A DNA stretch of 64,000 bases from Saururus chinensis (Eukaryota > Streptophyta > Magnoliopsida > Piperales > Saururaceae), in the NCBI GenBank assembly GCA_035235625.1, contig CP141143.1, forward strand, positions 22,117,092 through 22,181,091. The letters are read 5' to 3'. How positions within the stretch are numbered: the stretch's first letter is position 1; the number at the start of each line of letters is the position of its first letter. Made by a program: the position numbers and the translations under genes. The notes under the pieces are model-generated. The model did not search any database. It worked only from the letters and a program-made list of their open reading frames with translations, and was not told the DNA's origin. Positions 15,547-25,421 of this stretch are shown piece after piece.

Positions 15547-17190
15547 TCAACCAGCATTAGTGCTCCTTTCAGGCGTCCTTGGACCTGCATTAGAACATCG
15601 ACTGAATTAAGACAAATATCAAATTGAACCTGGTCATTCTACCATGCCTCTAGATCAAATCAAATCGTCTGAATCTGTTCAAGCCTACACAAAGGTTTCA
15701 TGTCTACAAGCAATGCAACTTATATCTAGCCAAGCCAAGCCAACTGGGTCTTTTCCATTTTTTTTTTGAGTTTTTAATTCATTCAATTTGGGAACGATTA
15801 GAAATTAATCCGGAACCAAAGTTGAAGTAAGTTTCTGAAGGAAAAAGTTAATATGAAGCCAGCATATATAGGCGCCAAGGGATTCTCCTAAAACCTGCCT
15901 CCAATTGTAATTATAGGTCGCATGATAAAAAACTTGACTAATAACAAAATTTAGTGGATGAGGGTTGTCGAAAAAAATGCCGCCTACACCTGTATTATAG
16001 GCTGTGTGATCAAAATTGTGCGGCCAAAATGCGGCTCATGCCGCCCTCGTGAGCTTTATTCATACATGAATTAACTTTTCTTCTTTCTCAAAATGTGTGA
16101 CTATCATAAACCAGAAAGAAAAAAGTGATAAAGTCTGGAAGACGACAAGATAGTCTCATAGATAACAGGCAAGGTAACAAGGATTTCATTTTTCAGACTA
16201 CTGATTAATGGTATATTAACACAAGAACTCACAATTTTAATGAATTGATTTCAATTCCATCAGGGAATAACAAGAAATGGAATTAAGATGCGTAAAAAGG
16301 GTAAATTAAATTGATAGATTCTCACCTAAATTAACAGCCTCTGAGCTCTTCATCAAGCGAATGCGTTTGCACGATTCAACAAACATTCTGTAATAGAAAC
16401 AAACAATAAAACGGACATAATTTAACATCATGATTTTGATGTAAAAAAAAGAAGGAAAAATAGCATGAAAGAAGCAAATTAAAGACGTACTTCCATGGGA
16501 CATCCCCAGCCAGCATCCAGTCCCCGTCCTTGTCCTCGTAAGTTGGAACATACTCTGTCCCGTTCACGCAGTCCACCAGCTTGTTCTCGCTCTGGTAATT
16601 TTCTGTTCATCCCAAAGGAAATTCAACGATAGAACAAAGCAAAAAATACGAAGAATGGAAATATGGGAATTCTTGAAAATACGTACGAATGGTGATGCAT
16701 GTGAACATGCCCCCCAGGGCGGCCAGCAGCTCCTGGTAGCTTCCATACGCCTCCAGGTCCACCTTCCGTAGATACGGCGCCCCATCAACAGCCACCTTCA
16801 CGTACGTCGCTGGCACCCGCAGCACATTCTTCCTGAATGACCTCACCGGCGGCCAGCCCACCACCTGCGATCTGCCCCCAGCAGCTAGTCAGTGACACCA
16901 ACTACGTAACAAAAAGACAACAAATGCATACTGCGAATTTGGGGAGTGTGAAGAGCCTCGGCCCTAAAGTATTAACGCCTCACGTACTTGGCCGCGGGGG
17001 ACTTGCCGGCGCCGGAATCCGGCCTCGTCGCATCCGAACTGTCGCTGCCGGAGGAGAATCCGCGCTTGCCGCTGCTCTTCCCGACGTCAGTCTCCGGCCT
17101 CGGCCTGCCCGGTGGGCCAAGCGTCAGCTCCGTCTCGGTGAAGTTGAGGTCGGAAGGTTCCGCCTCCGCCGTCGTCGTCTTCGTCGTCAT
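15547..17190 (-). CDS. Aux/IAA auxin-response repressor (gene 1)
   Basis: Nuclear repressor that binds ARF transcription factors and is degraded through TIR1/AFB when auxin is present. Five exons: 17190-16988, 16871-16687, 16602-16491, 16387-16326 and 15584-15547; 600 nt, 199 aa, every junction in phase with GT-AG ends. Domain I is [10 protein letters not shown] (21-30). The degron VVGWPPVRS (71-79) is canonical. Domain III includes [17 protein letters not shown] (91-107), with the PB1 lysine. Domain IV has [17 protein letters not shown] (151-167) and [16 protein letters not shown]. Exon 2 was started at 16871 because that acceptor gives [10 protein letters not shown], the family consensus, while the acceptor 7 bp downstream breaks it. 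The last exon encodes only 12 residues, ending STNAG, less certain than the rest. A second Aux/IAA gene lies 8.2 kb upstream in the same orientation. Odd: the third leucine of the domain I LxLxL motif is proline. Confidence 0.95.
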
Positions 17191-17305
17191 TCCCGGCAAT
17201 CTTCGTGCAAGTGCGCGCAAGTAAACGCCAAGCGATTGCAATGCCTTTCCTGCTTTTAAAGGAGCGTCTGAGCACGGCCGGCAGAGCGCTGAATCCAATG
17301 GAAAT

Positions 17306-17311
17306 CCGACA
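17306..17311 (-). promoter_or_regulatory. TGTCGG auxin-response-type site (near)
   Basis: CCGACA on the plus strand, i.e. TGTCGG towards the gene. This is a high-affinity ARF-binding core in plants. It lies in the leader or promoter of Aux/IAA gene 1. Six-base matches are common by chance, so support is contextual. Confidence 0.25.
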
Positions 17312-17353
17312 CGTACGTAATTCTGATCATTTTGTCCGTTTGTGATTAGCCTT

Positions 17354-17360
17354 TTTTATA
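17354..17360 (-). promoter_or_regulatory. TATA box of Aux/IAA gene 1
   Basis: TATAAAA on the minus strand, 164 bp upstream of the ATG, implying a leader of roughly 130 nt. Confidence 0.5.
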
Positions 17361-17585
17361 GGAGATGACGGGATGTGTTGCGGGTCCCACCATTTTGGAC
17401 TGTTCTCTGACCTGGCCCACATCGCCAGCTTTGCTATGCAATTTTGATTATTTTGTCCGCTCGTGATTAGCGGAATATGAGTGGGCCCCGCCTAGACTAG
17501 TGCCCTTCGTAAGGTGGGCCAGGATTTGTCGCCTCAAGTCAAAGGGCCCTGGGACCCGCGACAGGCACGTGAAGATGTTTAGGTG

Positions 17586-17591
17586 TGTCGG
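17586..17591 (+). promoter_or_regulatory. TGTCGG auxin-response-type site (far)
   Basis: Second TGTCGG core, about 230 bp upstream of the TATA box of Aux/IAA gene 1 and in the opposite orientation to the near copy. Tentative for the same reason. Confidence 0.22.
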
Positions 17592-18127
17592 TGACGTGTC
17601 CGGGTTTTACTCTCATTTTCGACCGGCTCACAGTTAGACCCGCCCGATACAGACACCTACCCGCTGTGGGTTAGGCAGGCGTCCTTAAATTCGGTTTTTA
17701 TGTTGCTTATTCCTTAATTAATCTTCCTTCTGAGTAAAAATCATTACCATCTCAAATGATCAACAACCGCTTTGTTTCTTAAATTACCAGATTGGCCCTC
17801 CTGGAGTTCGAGTACGTCCTCATGTCTCAACCCCTCAACCGAGAGCCATCTAAGCTTTGTATGCACGAGATTGGTCCGCAGGGTGATAAGATAAGAAGCA
17901 TTTTTTTATAAGTAAGGAATGTATAAGAGTTGATCTTTGAAATCAATGGGGTATACTCTAGGGGACGTTAGTATTTTTTACGCTAATATATACTAATATG
18001 TGCTAATATATATTAATATTTGCACTTAAAAAATATATAAGAGTTAATATTTGAAATCAATAGGGTATATGCTGGGGATGTTAATATCTCTTACACTAAC
18101 ATACACGTGTTAACATATACTAATATG
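17592..18127. repeat. Intergenic DNA with a diverged direct repeat
   Basis: The phrase ATAAGAGTTGATCTTTGAAA (about 17922) recurs as ATAAGAGTTAATATTTGAAA (about 18035), followed each time by TCAAT(G/A)GGGTATA and TA-rich CTAATAT words. The unit is roughly 113 bp. Related words occur elsewhere in the window. Confidence 0.55.
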
Positions 18128-19223
18128 CAGGGCCGGCTTGAAACATTTCGAGGCCTAAGGCAATTTTTCCCACCAATATCATGTTCCTTAAAGTTATAAC
18201 TAATTTAAACATGTAAAAATCATAAGAGTATTAATTTTGGGCAATGATACTAACCTGACCCTCTTGTTGTATCGCCACAGTATTGCCATCACTCTGGTTT
18301 TCTCACGATCCTGCCTCTAGGTCAGGGTCAATCTCTTTTCTTTCTCCGTCCTCCTGAACGGGAAGGTAGAATATATATTTCATTAAGCTCAGTTATGTTA
18401 AAAATCAATCTCATTAATAGTGGTAGATGCATAGCTAATTTAAATTTGATTTGCCCTCCCAGCCTCCACATTAAGCTATATACCATGTATGAAGCGAGTA
18501 CAATGTGCAAGAAATAGATTATTTATTGCCAAAAAGAGAAAGTGCAACAACTTCTATGGGTTTCTATTGATTTCCTACATGAGGGGAAAAAGTAGTTAAA
18601 CATGATTGCATGAGCATAATTAAAAAAAAAAGCCTTAAAACTAATTTATAGAGTGTACCTAAGTCTGGCCCAATTGTGGGCTTTGGGAGCAGATTGATGT
18701 TTAAAATAAAATTTTAAAATTATTATTTTCTTAGTAGTCTAAAATTAATAGTTTTATTTAATTTTTTAAAACATATTAATTTCAAAAAGATAAAGATTTG
18801 TAAATAAAATCAAAAGCATGAGTAGTCTCAGAAGATCATAAGCTAATACCAGAGGTATTAGCATTCTTATAAGATCATTAGGATTACTTAGTCCAGATTC
18901 AGTGGTAAATGGAGGTGCAAAAGTTTGAAACAATAACATAGGCCCAGAAAATGTTGATCTATTGAGATGAATGACCATGGGGCGTGCAGGAAGAGAAACT
19001 GATGAGAAAGTTGATCCATTGAAAACAAAAAAAAAATAAAAAAGTTAAGTGACTTTTGGCCAGCAAAGAACTGCCTAAATGAAAGCAAATATGTCTTTAA
19101 TTATTATCACTCTCTCATGGGTAAGTTTTGTTATAAATTACATAAAGAACACTCAAGTGGCCTTCATTAAGTGGTGAGGCCTTAGGCAGCCGCCTAAGCT
19201 GCCTAAGGGTTCAGCCGGCCCTG
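18128..19223. mobile_element. hAT-family non-autonomous DNA transposon
   Basis: The termini CAGGGCCGGC and GCCGGCCCTG are perfect inverted repeats. An exact 8-bp target duplication CTAATATG flanks the element (18120-18127 and 19224-19231), which is the hAT signature. GGCCTAAGGC-type words lie just inside both ends. The 1,096 bp between contain no transposase-like frame, so it needs transposase in trans. The intact duplication and termini suggest a fairly recent insertion, here into the diverged direct repeat on its left. Confidence 0.93.
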
Positions 19224-20968
19224 CTAATATGTACGTAGTCAATTTTTTAGATATAGAAAATATAAAAAATATTTAATTAATACGCATAGAGATTGTAGTT
19301 GATATGTATGGGTGACATATGATCGAGTGGGGCGATCACATACGGCCAAACTACAATAAGTCCACGTAGTTTCTGAATTCTGCAAAAAAATGTGTGGCCT
19401 TCAGTCCCGGATGTGACCTTTCAGAGTTCGGCCACACCCCATGTAGCATATTTGGTCATTAAGACTCATTATCAATGCACAATATTCATCAGGATTAATT
19501 GGGAAAGCATGAAGCAATAGAGTAAGGTTTTGACGATACGTTTACCATCACAAAATTTGCATAAATAGCCAAATTATAGATGAGAACAAAATGACACAGA
19601 TTGGAGCTTCCCACTTGCAAACCAGGGCCCTCTCGCTTGATTTATTTCATGTACCCTCTGTGAAACGTTTCCTGGAGTCTTTCCCGGCATTATGAGGAGT
19701 GAAGTTTTGCTGTTTGGCTCGGTCATCCAACAGACTATACTCCATTTTTTATCACCAATTTTTTTTATGGGTTGTATCACCAAAATTAATCATGTGTTTT
19801 ATATTAATTATAAAGTGGGGCATCCTTTCACACCCTACGCCACAGGGATTCAACTAGTGTAACACAGGCTGGATTAGCCATAATTAATCATGTTTACTTG
19901 TATTATATTTTCAACAATGAGAGAGAAAACTCAAATGAATCAATGAGTGCAGGTTGGCCTTCTATGCGCAAGAATTTCGCTTATGGACGCTAGTAGGGAT
20001 GCAATTAAATCCTACTTTCTGCCCAAAGGTCTGGATCATTGAGAACAACAATGGCCAAACCTCTTCATTTAGCTGACATTTACGATTCATCCGATCATCT
20101 CAATGAGTACCTATACAATGCTACTTCAACTCTTAAACCCATGCTTAAGCCTCCCTTTATTACCTCACTGCTCCTTTTTAAGTGAAGGAAAGAAGAGAGG
20201 CAACATCAGACATCCCACCCCTTTGCTAACTTGTTTCCTTTGTAAGATTAATGGTATATATGAAACTGCTATAATTTTTTTTTTTAACAAAGAGTTTCCG
20301 AGCCTTTAAAACCCAACTAGACTATAAGAGGCAATATAATTGACCTCTTGGAACATCGTATTCTACTGCCAATCTCCTTTAATATGTACAAGGCCCGCCA
20401 ATCGAATGGGTCTTCTAAATTCACATACAATTCCAGATGAGTAGCCAATGGAGTGGCGTGTTTGAACAACCTGCCTTGGCGAGCAGCGGCCCACCATCCC
20501 TAAAAGTACAGGAGAACTCCATCCCGTTCAAGACCAGCTATCAAAATATCTCACCCTCGCAACCACCTCCACCATCAGCGTGAACATAAAGAGGAAGTCA
20601 GCCCGTCCCGGTCTCGTGGAAGGTTGTCCTTCCTATGAGTTTCCTTCCCATTGAGGACAGTGATAAGTCGCAAACTGTGATCCTTCTTAGCCATGATTTG
20701 TGATTGGTAAAAGGTTAAAGACTTATATCTATCCACACATAAATAGCACCATTCACATGGAATGCACATGAGTTTGAATTGGGACCTATGCAAAAAGCAA
20801 GCTTTGATACCAGCTTCTTCCGATTGCCGGCAAACAAGTTCTATCAATTCATTGGTTTTTAGCTTGTCATGAGTTTTGGTATGCTCCTACCACAAACAAA
20901 GCAATTGAACCATTTCCCTAACGTTGTGCAAAATATCTGTCTACTTAGCATATATTTTTTGTAAGATA

Positions 20969-21069
20969 TTCCCGCCATCTTACATTAATAGCTCCATTTG
21001 GTTTTTTAAAATAAATTAATTTTAATTTATTTTTTAAAAAAAATAGAGTTATTACTATGGGACAGAGAG
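20969..21069. mobile_element. Stowaway-like MITE, diverged
   Basis: The left end TTCCCGCCATCTTACATTAA and the right end CTATGGGACAGAGAG are diverged Stowaway termini, with TA outside both ends. The interior TAATAGCTCCATTT matches the copy at 6025. Confidence 0.65.
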
Positions 21070-22180
21070 TATGAATCCACATATATAGTTTTGTCCATGA
21101 TGAACGTATTTTATAAATTTTGGTGATGTTTAACTATACACATATGCATACAAAATACATAATGTAGAAGATTTATATATATTAATAATAGATAAATCGT
21201 GTAAGGAAAGCAGTGGCTTTTTAACAATTCATGCAAGGTTGCATGGGTCTTTGTTTGTTCATAACTAGATAGGCCGCTTTTGTAAATAAACATTGGCATT
21301 ATTTCTAGGAAGCTCATAATAATGATGAGGTTAAGTAAAAAGAAAGAAAACTGTTGGGCCAAATGCCAACAAAACTGAACAAACCGATCAGAAGTCGTAA
21401 ACCCAAACAATATTGAACATTCTTTTTCACCTTCTCTTTTACCTTAGTTTGATTTTTTTAGGCGCTTGCCGGAGGAGGTCATCACTGACGTGTTACAATT
21501 ATCATAGAATATATAACCGTGGCAGACATGGACGACGTCAAAGTTCTTCATGGCTGCACAGACTACGCAAGCTTGGGATCTCCTAGGAAACATGGCCGGC
21601 TGACCATTGGTGACTTTGCCCTCCATTCCTCCTAGTTTGACCCTTAAAAGAGAATCTTGTCTGCTCAAGGCCGGTATTTAGATATGCAATATAAACCGTT
21701 CTGTGTGAACTAGGGAATTTAATGTTTATTTGTAGTTCAAGGGGAAGAATTGGTGGTAAATGATTGCTTACCGGTGACTGAAGATATATGAATATTTCGA
21801 TCTACACTTTAATCTTGCAAATTGCAGTATATGTGTGCTAGCTACAAATTAATAACTGCAATACCAGTCTACAAATAGAGAAAAGAATTATCCATTTGAA
21901 AAATGTACGTTATTCGATAACTGATGAAGTAAATCTTGCTTGATGAAACGTGTATTAGTGATCCATGAGAAGTTTGTCGTCAAATTGACAAGGATAATGA
22001 AAGCCCCTAAATGATATTCTCTTCTTTCCGTATTAATAGTTTCATTTAATTTTTTAAAATAAATTAATTTAAAAAATAAAAAATTAAATGGAGGATCATT
22101 TTTGTGCTTAATTTGGTGTACATCTTTAGGTTATACCTATATATGTTTCACAACCATTTTATAAACTCATTAAACTTATA

Positions 22181-22250
22181 CTCCCTCTGTCTTATATTAA
22201 TAGTTATATTTAATTTTTAAAAATAATTTATTTTAAAAGACCAAATGCAC
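22181..22250. mobile_element. Stowaway-like MITE fragment
   Basis: CTCCCTCTGTCTTATATTAA preceded by TA, then the family interior TAATAGTTATATTTAATTTT. The right terminus is too diverged to place. A more decayed relative lies at 22013-22099. Confidence 0.5.
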
Positions 22251-23639
22251 ATAAAAGGCATTAACAAAACTAATTGATCTTCGTTTAACTACCAATTCTA
22301 GTTTCAACATAAGGAAGCCCCGAATTCTGCATGCATGCATCAACCTGTGGAAATCTTAATTATTATGATCAAAGCATAAAATAACGTCTTAAAGGTTTAG
22401 AAATAAGAACCCACTGTATCAGCATTAATCTAATGTATAACGCGGCAAGGTAGGATGAGTAACATGCCAAAGGAATAGGTACATGCATTCATGGTAATCG
22501 ATGGTGACATGAGATCTGGATTCCCTCACGCCTGTTGTTTTGGTTCTTCTAGAAAAGCGATGAACATAATTATTTCAAGGTACATTGTATTCATCAAAAC
22601 CATGGATTAGAGCCGGTAAGCGGTAGTATATATTATGCTAATCCTGGTGCTTTATCTGTGGAGTATTATATATAAATGGAATTCAAAATATTTTTCCTCC
22701 CTGAACTGAACTGGCCCCTGGTTTTGTCCAGACGCATTGCAGTGGTTGTGTCATGTTTACAATCAAACAATTTGATGGAATCATAAACAGGAAAGATTTT
22801 TTGTGAACATCATATATGCTCCATCAAAACTAAGGATTGAAGCTTGTAAGTGGTAATAGTACACTAATAATCACCCTTTACGTATTACTATATAAATAAT
22901 TAATGCATATCCATTGATTCTATCTCCCCATAGTAACTGGCTCCTGGTTTTGTGCTTAAACTAAATGGATACTGACTCTTTAAGTACAATATGCATGCAG
23001 TACTACATCACATGTACTGCATATGTGCCCGCTAATAGTTAAGCTTCCAAAGTTTTGACACAACCTAATTTAATTATCATTCATCCTGCAGAATGAGCTC
23101 TTTGCTTCAGCTGCAAATCTACCGAATGCCCATGTCCAAATCAATGGACATTTGCTTGTAACTTGTAAATCCCCAAGTGTAGAAAGGTTGCTTGCTTCAA
23201 CACATGTGGCACATGTGTGAGGCTATCAAATCATTTATTCAGTGGGTGCTGCGTATTGTCTCTGACCTCATTGACTAATTATGTGTTGGCCATATCAAAG
23301 TTTTGGGGACTTGGGGATCTAATCTTGTTCAGGCAGTGGCTTACAGCACTCAACAAGCAAGGATCTGCACTTTGTTTGATCACCATTTGAAGCGCAGTGC
23401 CCAAGGCTGTCAGTGAGGATTTGATCTCCTGTATCCTGAATCCTGATTTCATGAGTCAAAAAGCAAGATCCCGGCTTTCCATTTCCCTATAATAAGCCGA
23501 GCTTATACATTAACTCTGTACATGTATATGGATATGACATGGAATGGATCTCCATATTCTCGTTTTGTCAGCTTGCTAGAGATTTTTCTTTATAGTTTTG
23601 TACGCTTAAATTGACAAATAAAATTTTCTACAAAGCCTA

Positions 23640-23945
23640 AACCACGTTTCTAGCCAAACCAGGTTATACGTACGATAAAGTCAGGAATGGGGATTGACAT
23701 CATCAAGAGATCAATGGCCTTTTGTGCTAGCACTTGAATTGGGGAACCATCAGTCTCAATTTTCAAAGACAGAAATGAGTGGATCAGGGGCAGCCTGGTA
23801 TGAACTCCAAAATTTGCAAGCTCTTTTCTTGTCAGTCTCATAACCTTTTTCTGTCCTACCTGTGAATCCACTAACAACGGCATCATATTTTGAGAGGTCT
23901 ACTTTCGACGGGGATTGCTTGAGATTCCCCATCATCTTCAAGAAA
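23640..23945 (-). other. Unrecognised coding-like fragment
   Basis: Two overlapping minus-strand frames of 78 and 61 residues show balanced, protein-like composition (for example SKYDAVVSGFTG and IETDGSPIQVLAQKAIDLL), unlike the low-complexity frames around them. An internal CACAG|GTAGG could be a splice donor. I do not recognise a family, and no partner exons are evident within 1 kb on either side. It may be an exon relic of a decayed gene, or chance. Confidence 0.2.
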
Positions 23946-24253
23946 GATAGAGCTGCAGATTATTGTTTACCTCCGTTTCTTTTTTCTTTTCTTTTTTTAA
24001 CAAATCAAAACCGTAGGAGAATGGCTCACTTTTGTGACTAAATCTCACTTGTACTATTTATTGATTTCTAGATCTTGTCTTGTATTGATTCAAATTTCAT
24101 GTAGTACTCATCGTTTCAATTGCATGCGGCCCAGGGAAAGACAAGGGACAAATGGGCTCCCTCCGGCAGAATTGAATGGCGAAGGCGTAGCGTAATACAT
24201 CTCTCCAACCTCAAAAGACGTTTGGACTTAAAAAACTAATTTAGTGACGTTAG

Positions 24254-24346
24254 GTTTCATACGTGATCAAGAACTTACTTCATCCTCCAAATATTGTCGA
24301 TACGTAAGGCTCATTTTTCTGGACCCCAATTCATCACGTATGAAAC
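24254..24346. repeat. Short inverted repeat (hairpin)
   Basis: GTTTCATACGTGAT (24254-24267) and its exact reverse complement ATCACGTATGAAAC (24333-24346), 65 bp apart. It could be a small MITE or hairpin; no target duplication was identified. Confidence 0.6.
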
Positions 24347-25421
24347 TTAAGTAGGACAACACTATGGGTCAGATCTATTGGGACGAAGGAGTCCTCTTGG
24401 ATGCCTGACTCGATTCACTCACTTATTTACAGATGAATACAAAATAGTGAGGATAAATAATGCCTCTTTACCATCGATAAAAAGGGTCTCACCAAATAAT
24501 GATTTCTGGGAATTCATACCTCTATTTTAATTTCTCTCTGTCATGAATGTGGGAAGTAAGCACCCCCAAGGGTTTCGATTCGGTTCGAAGAAATTCAATG
24601 TGAACAATCTTAGGCATTAAATTCTGGGGACTCTTGGGAAGAAGCTCGTTTTCTGTTTAGCCTGGGAATCTTTCGCTGGATACCAGTACACGCCGCTGAA
24701 AAACCAGGGAGACATGGCCACAATAATACTAACAGATGCCTGACTCGTGGCCTTGCCAACGTCAGACAACACCCAGTTTCCAGACCACTCGGACATGTTT
24801 CAGTCGTTGTAGTACCTACCAGGACTTTGCTGCCCCCTTGTACATTTGAACATTAGATCAGCCACCCAATTTTCTGAGTGGTTTTATATTACTAGTGGCC
24901 GTGATGAGATAGCGGCATCTTCAAGGCAGTACTACAATTGTTAACATGGCTCACATTATTAATTTCAATGTTTGTCCACTGCCCATGAATATTATTTCCT
25001 CATTGTGTTCATGAATTTTTTTTGGTTTGTTGAAGGGTCACTCCATTGAGTTCGTTCATGCATTGTTAGTGATTCTTCGTCCAAAGAGAAGAAAGAGATG
25101 GTATAAGCATAAACACAAGCATCACATCGACTAACTTTGTAGGTTTACACATGACACAGCACCCCCTAAACAGAATAAACAACACAATCTCTAGACAGTC
25201 TTTTTGCTTGATATTCCACTGCAGTGCTAACCTCTTATGTATAACATAACCTCAAACAAATATTGAAAGAACCTATAAAAGATCTTTAGTTTATCAAAGA
25301 GGAGCTTGACCATGTGAGCTCCCTTTGTATATACTACCAAGACAACCTTAATGACCTTCCTAAGCTAAATATTGGTAGAGTACTCCACTGACAACAAGGC
25401 GAGACAAGGTATCTGCACGGC

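Larger units (their letters stand above)
19232..25421. other. Intergenic DNA between the two Aux/IAA genes
   Basis: AT-rich sequence with degenerate Stowaway-like copies (20969-21069, 22013-22099, 22181-22250), a short inverted repeat (24254-24346) and one coding-like fragment (23640-23945). No complete gene is seen. The rightmost part is 3' flank of Aux/IAA gene 2. Confidence 0.5.

Noticed and set aside
20575-20847. 90-residue minus-strand frame and a CTGGTATCAAAGC word as a retroelement primer site
   Set aside because: The word only partly matches the initiator-Met tRNA primer site, no LTR end precedes it, and the peptide has no recognisable domain.
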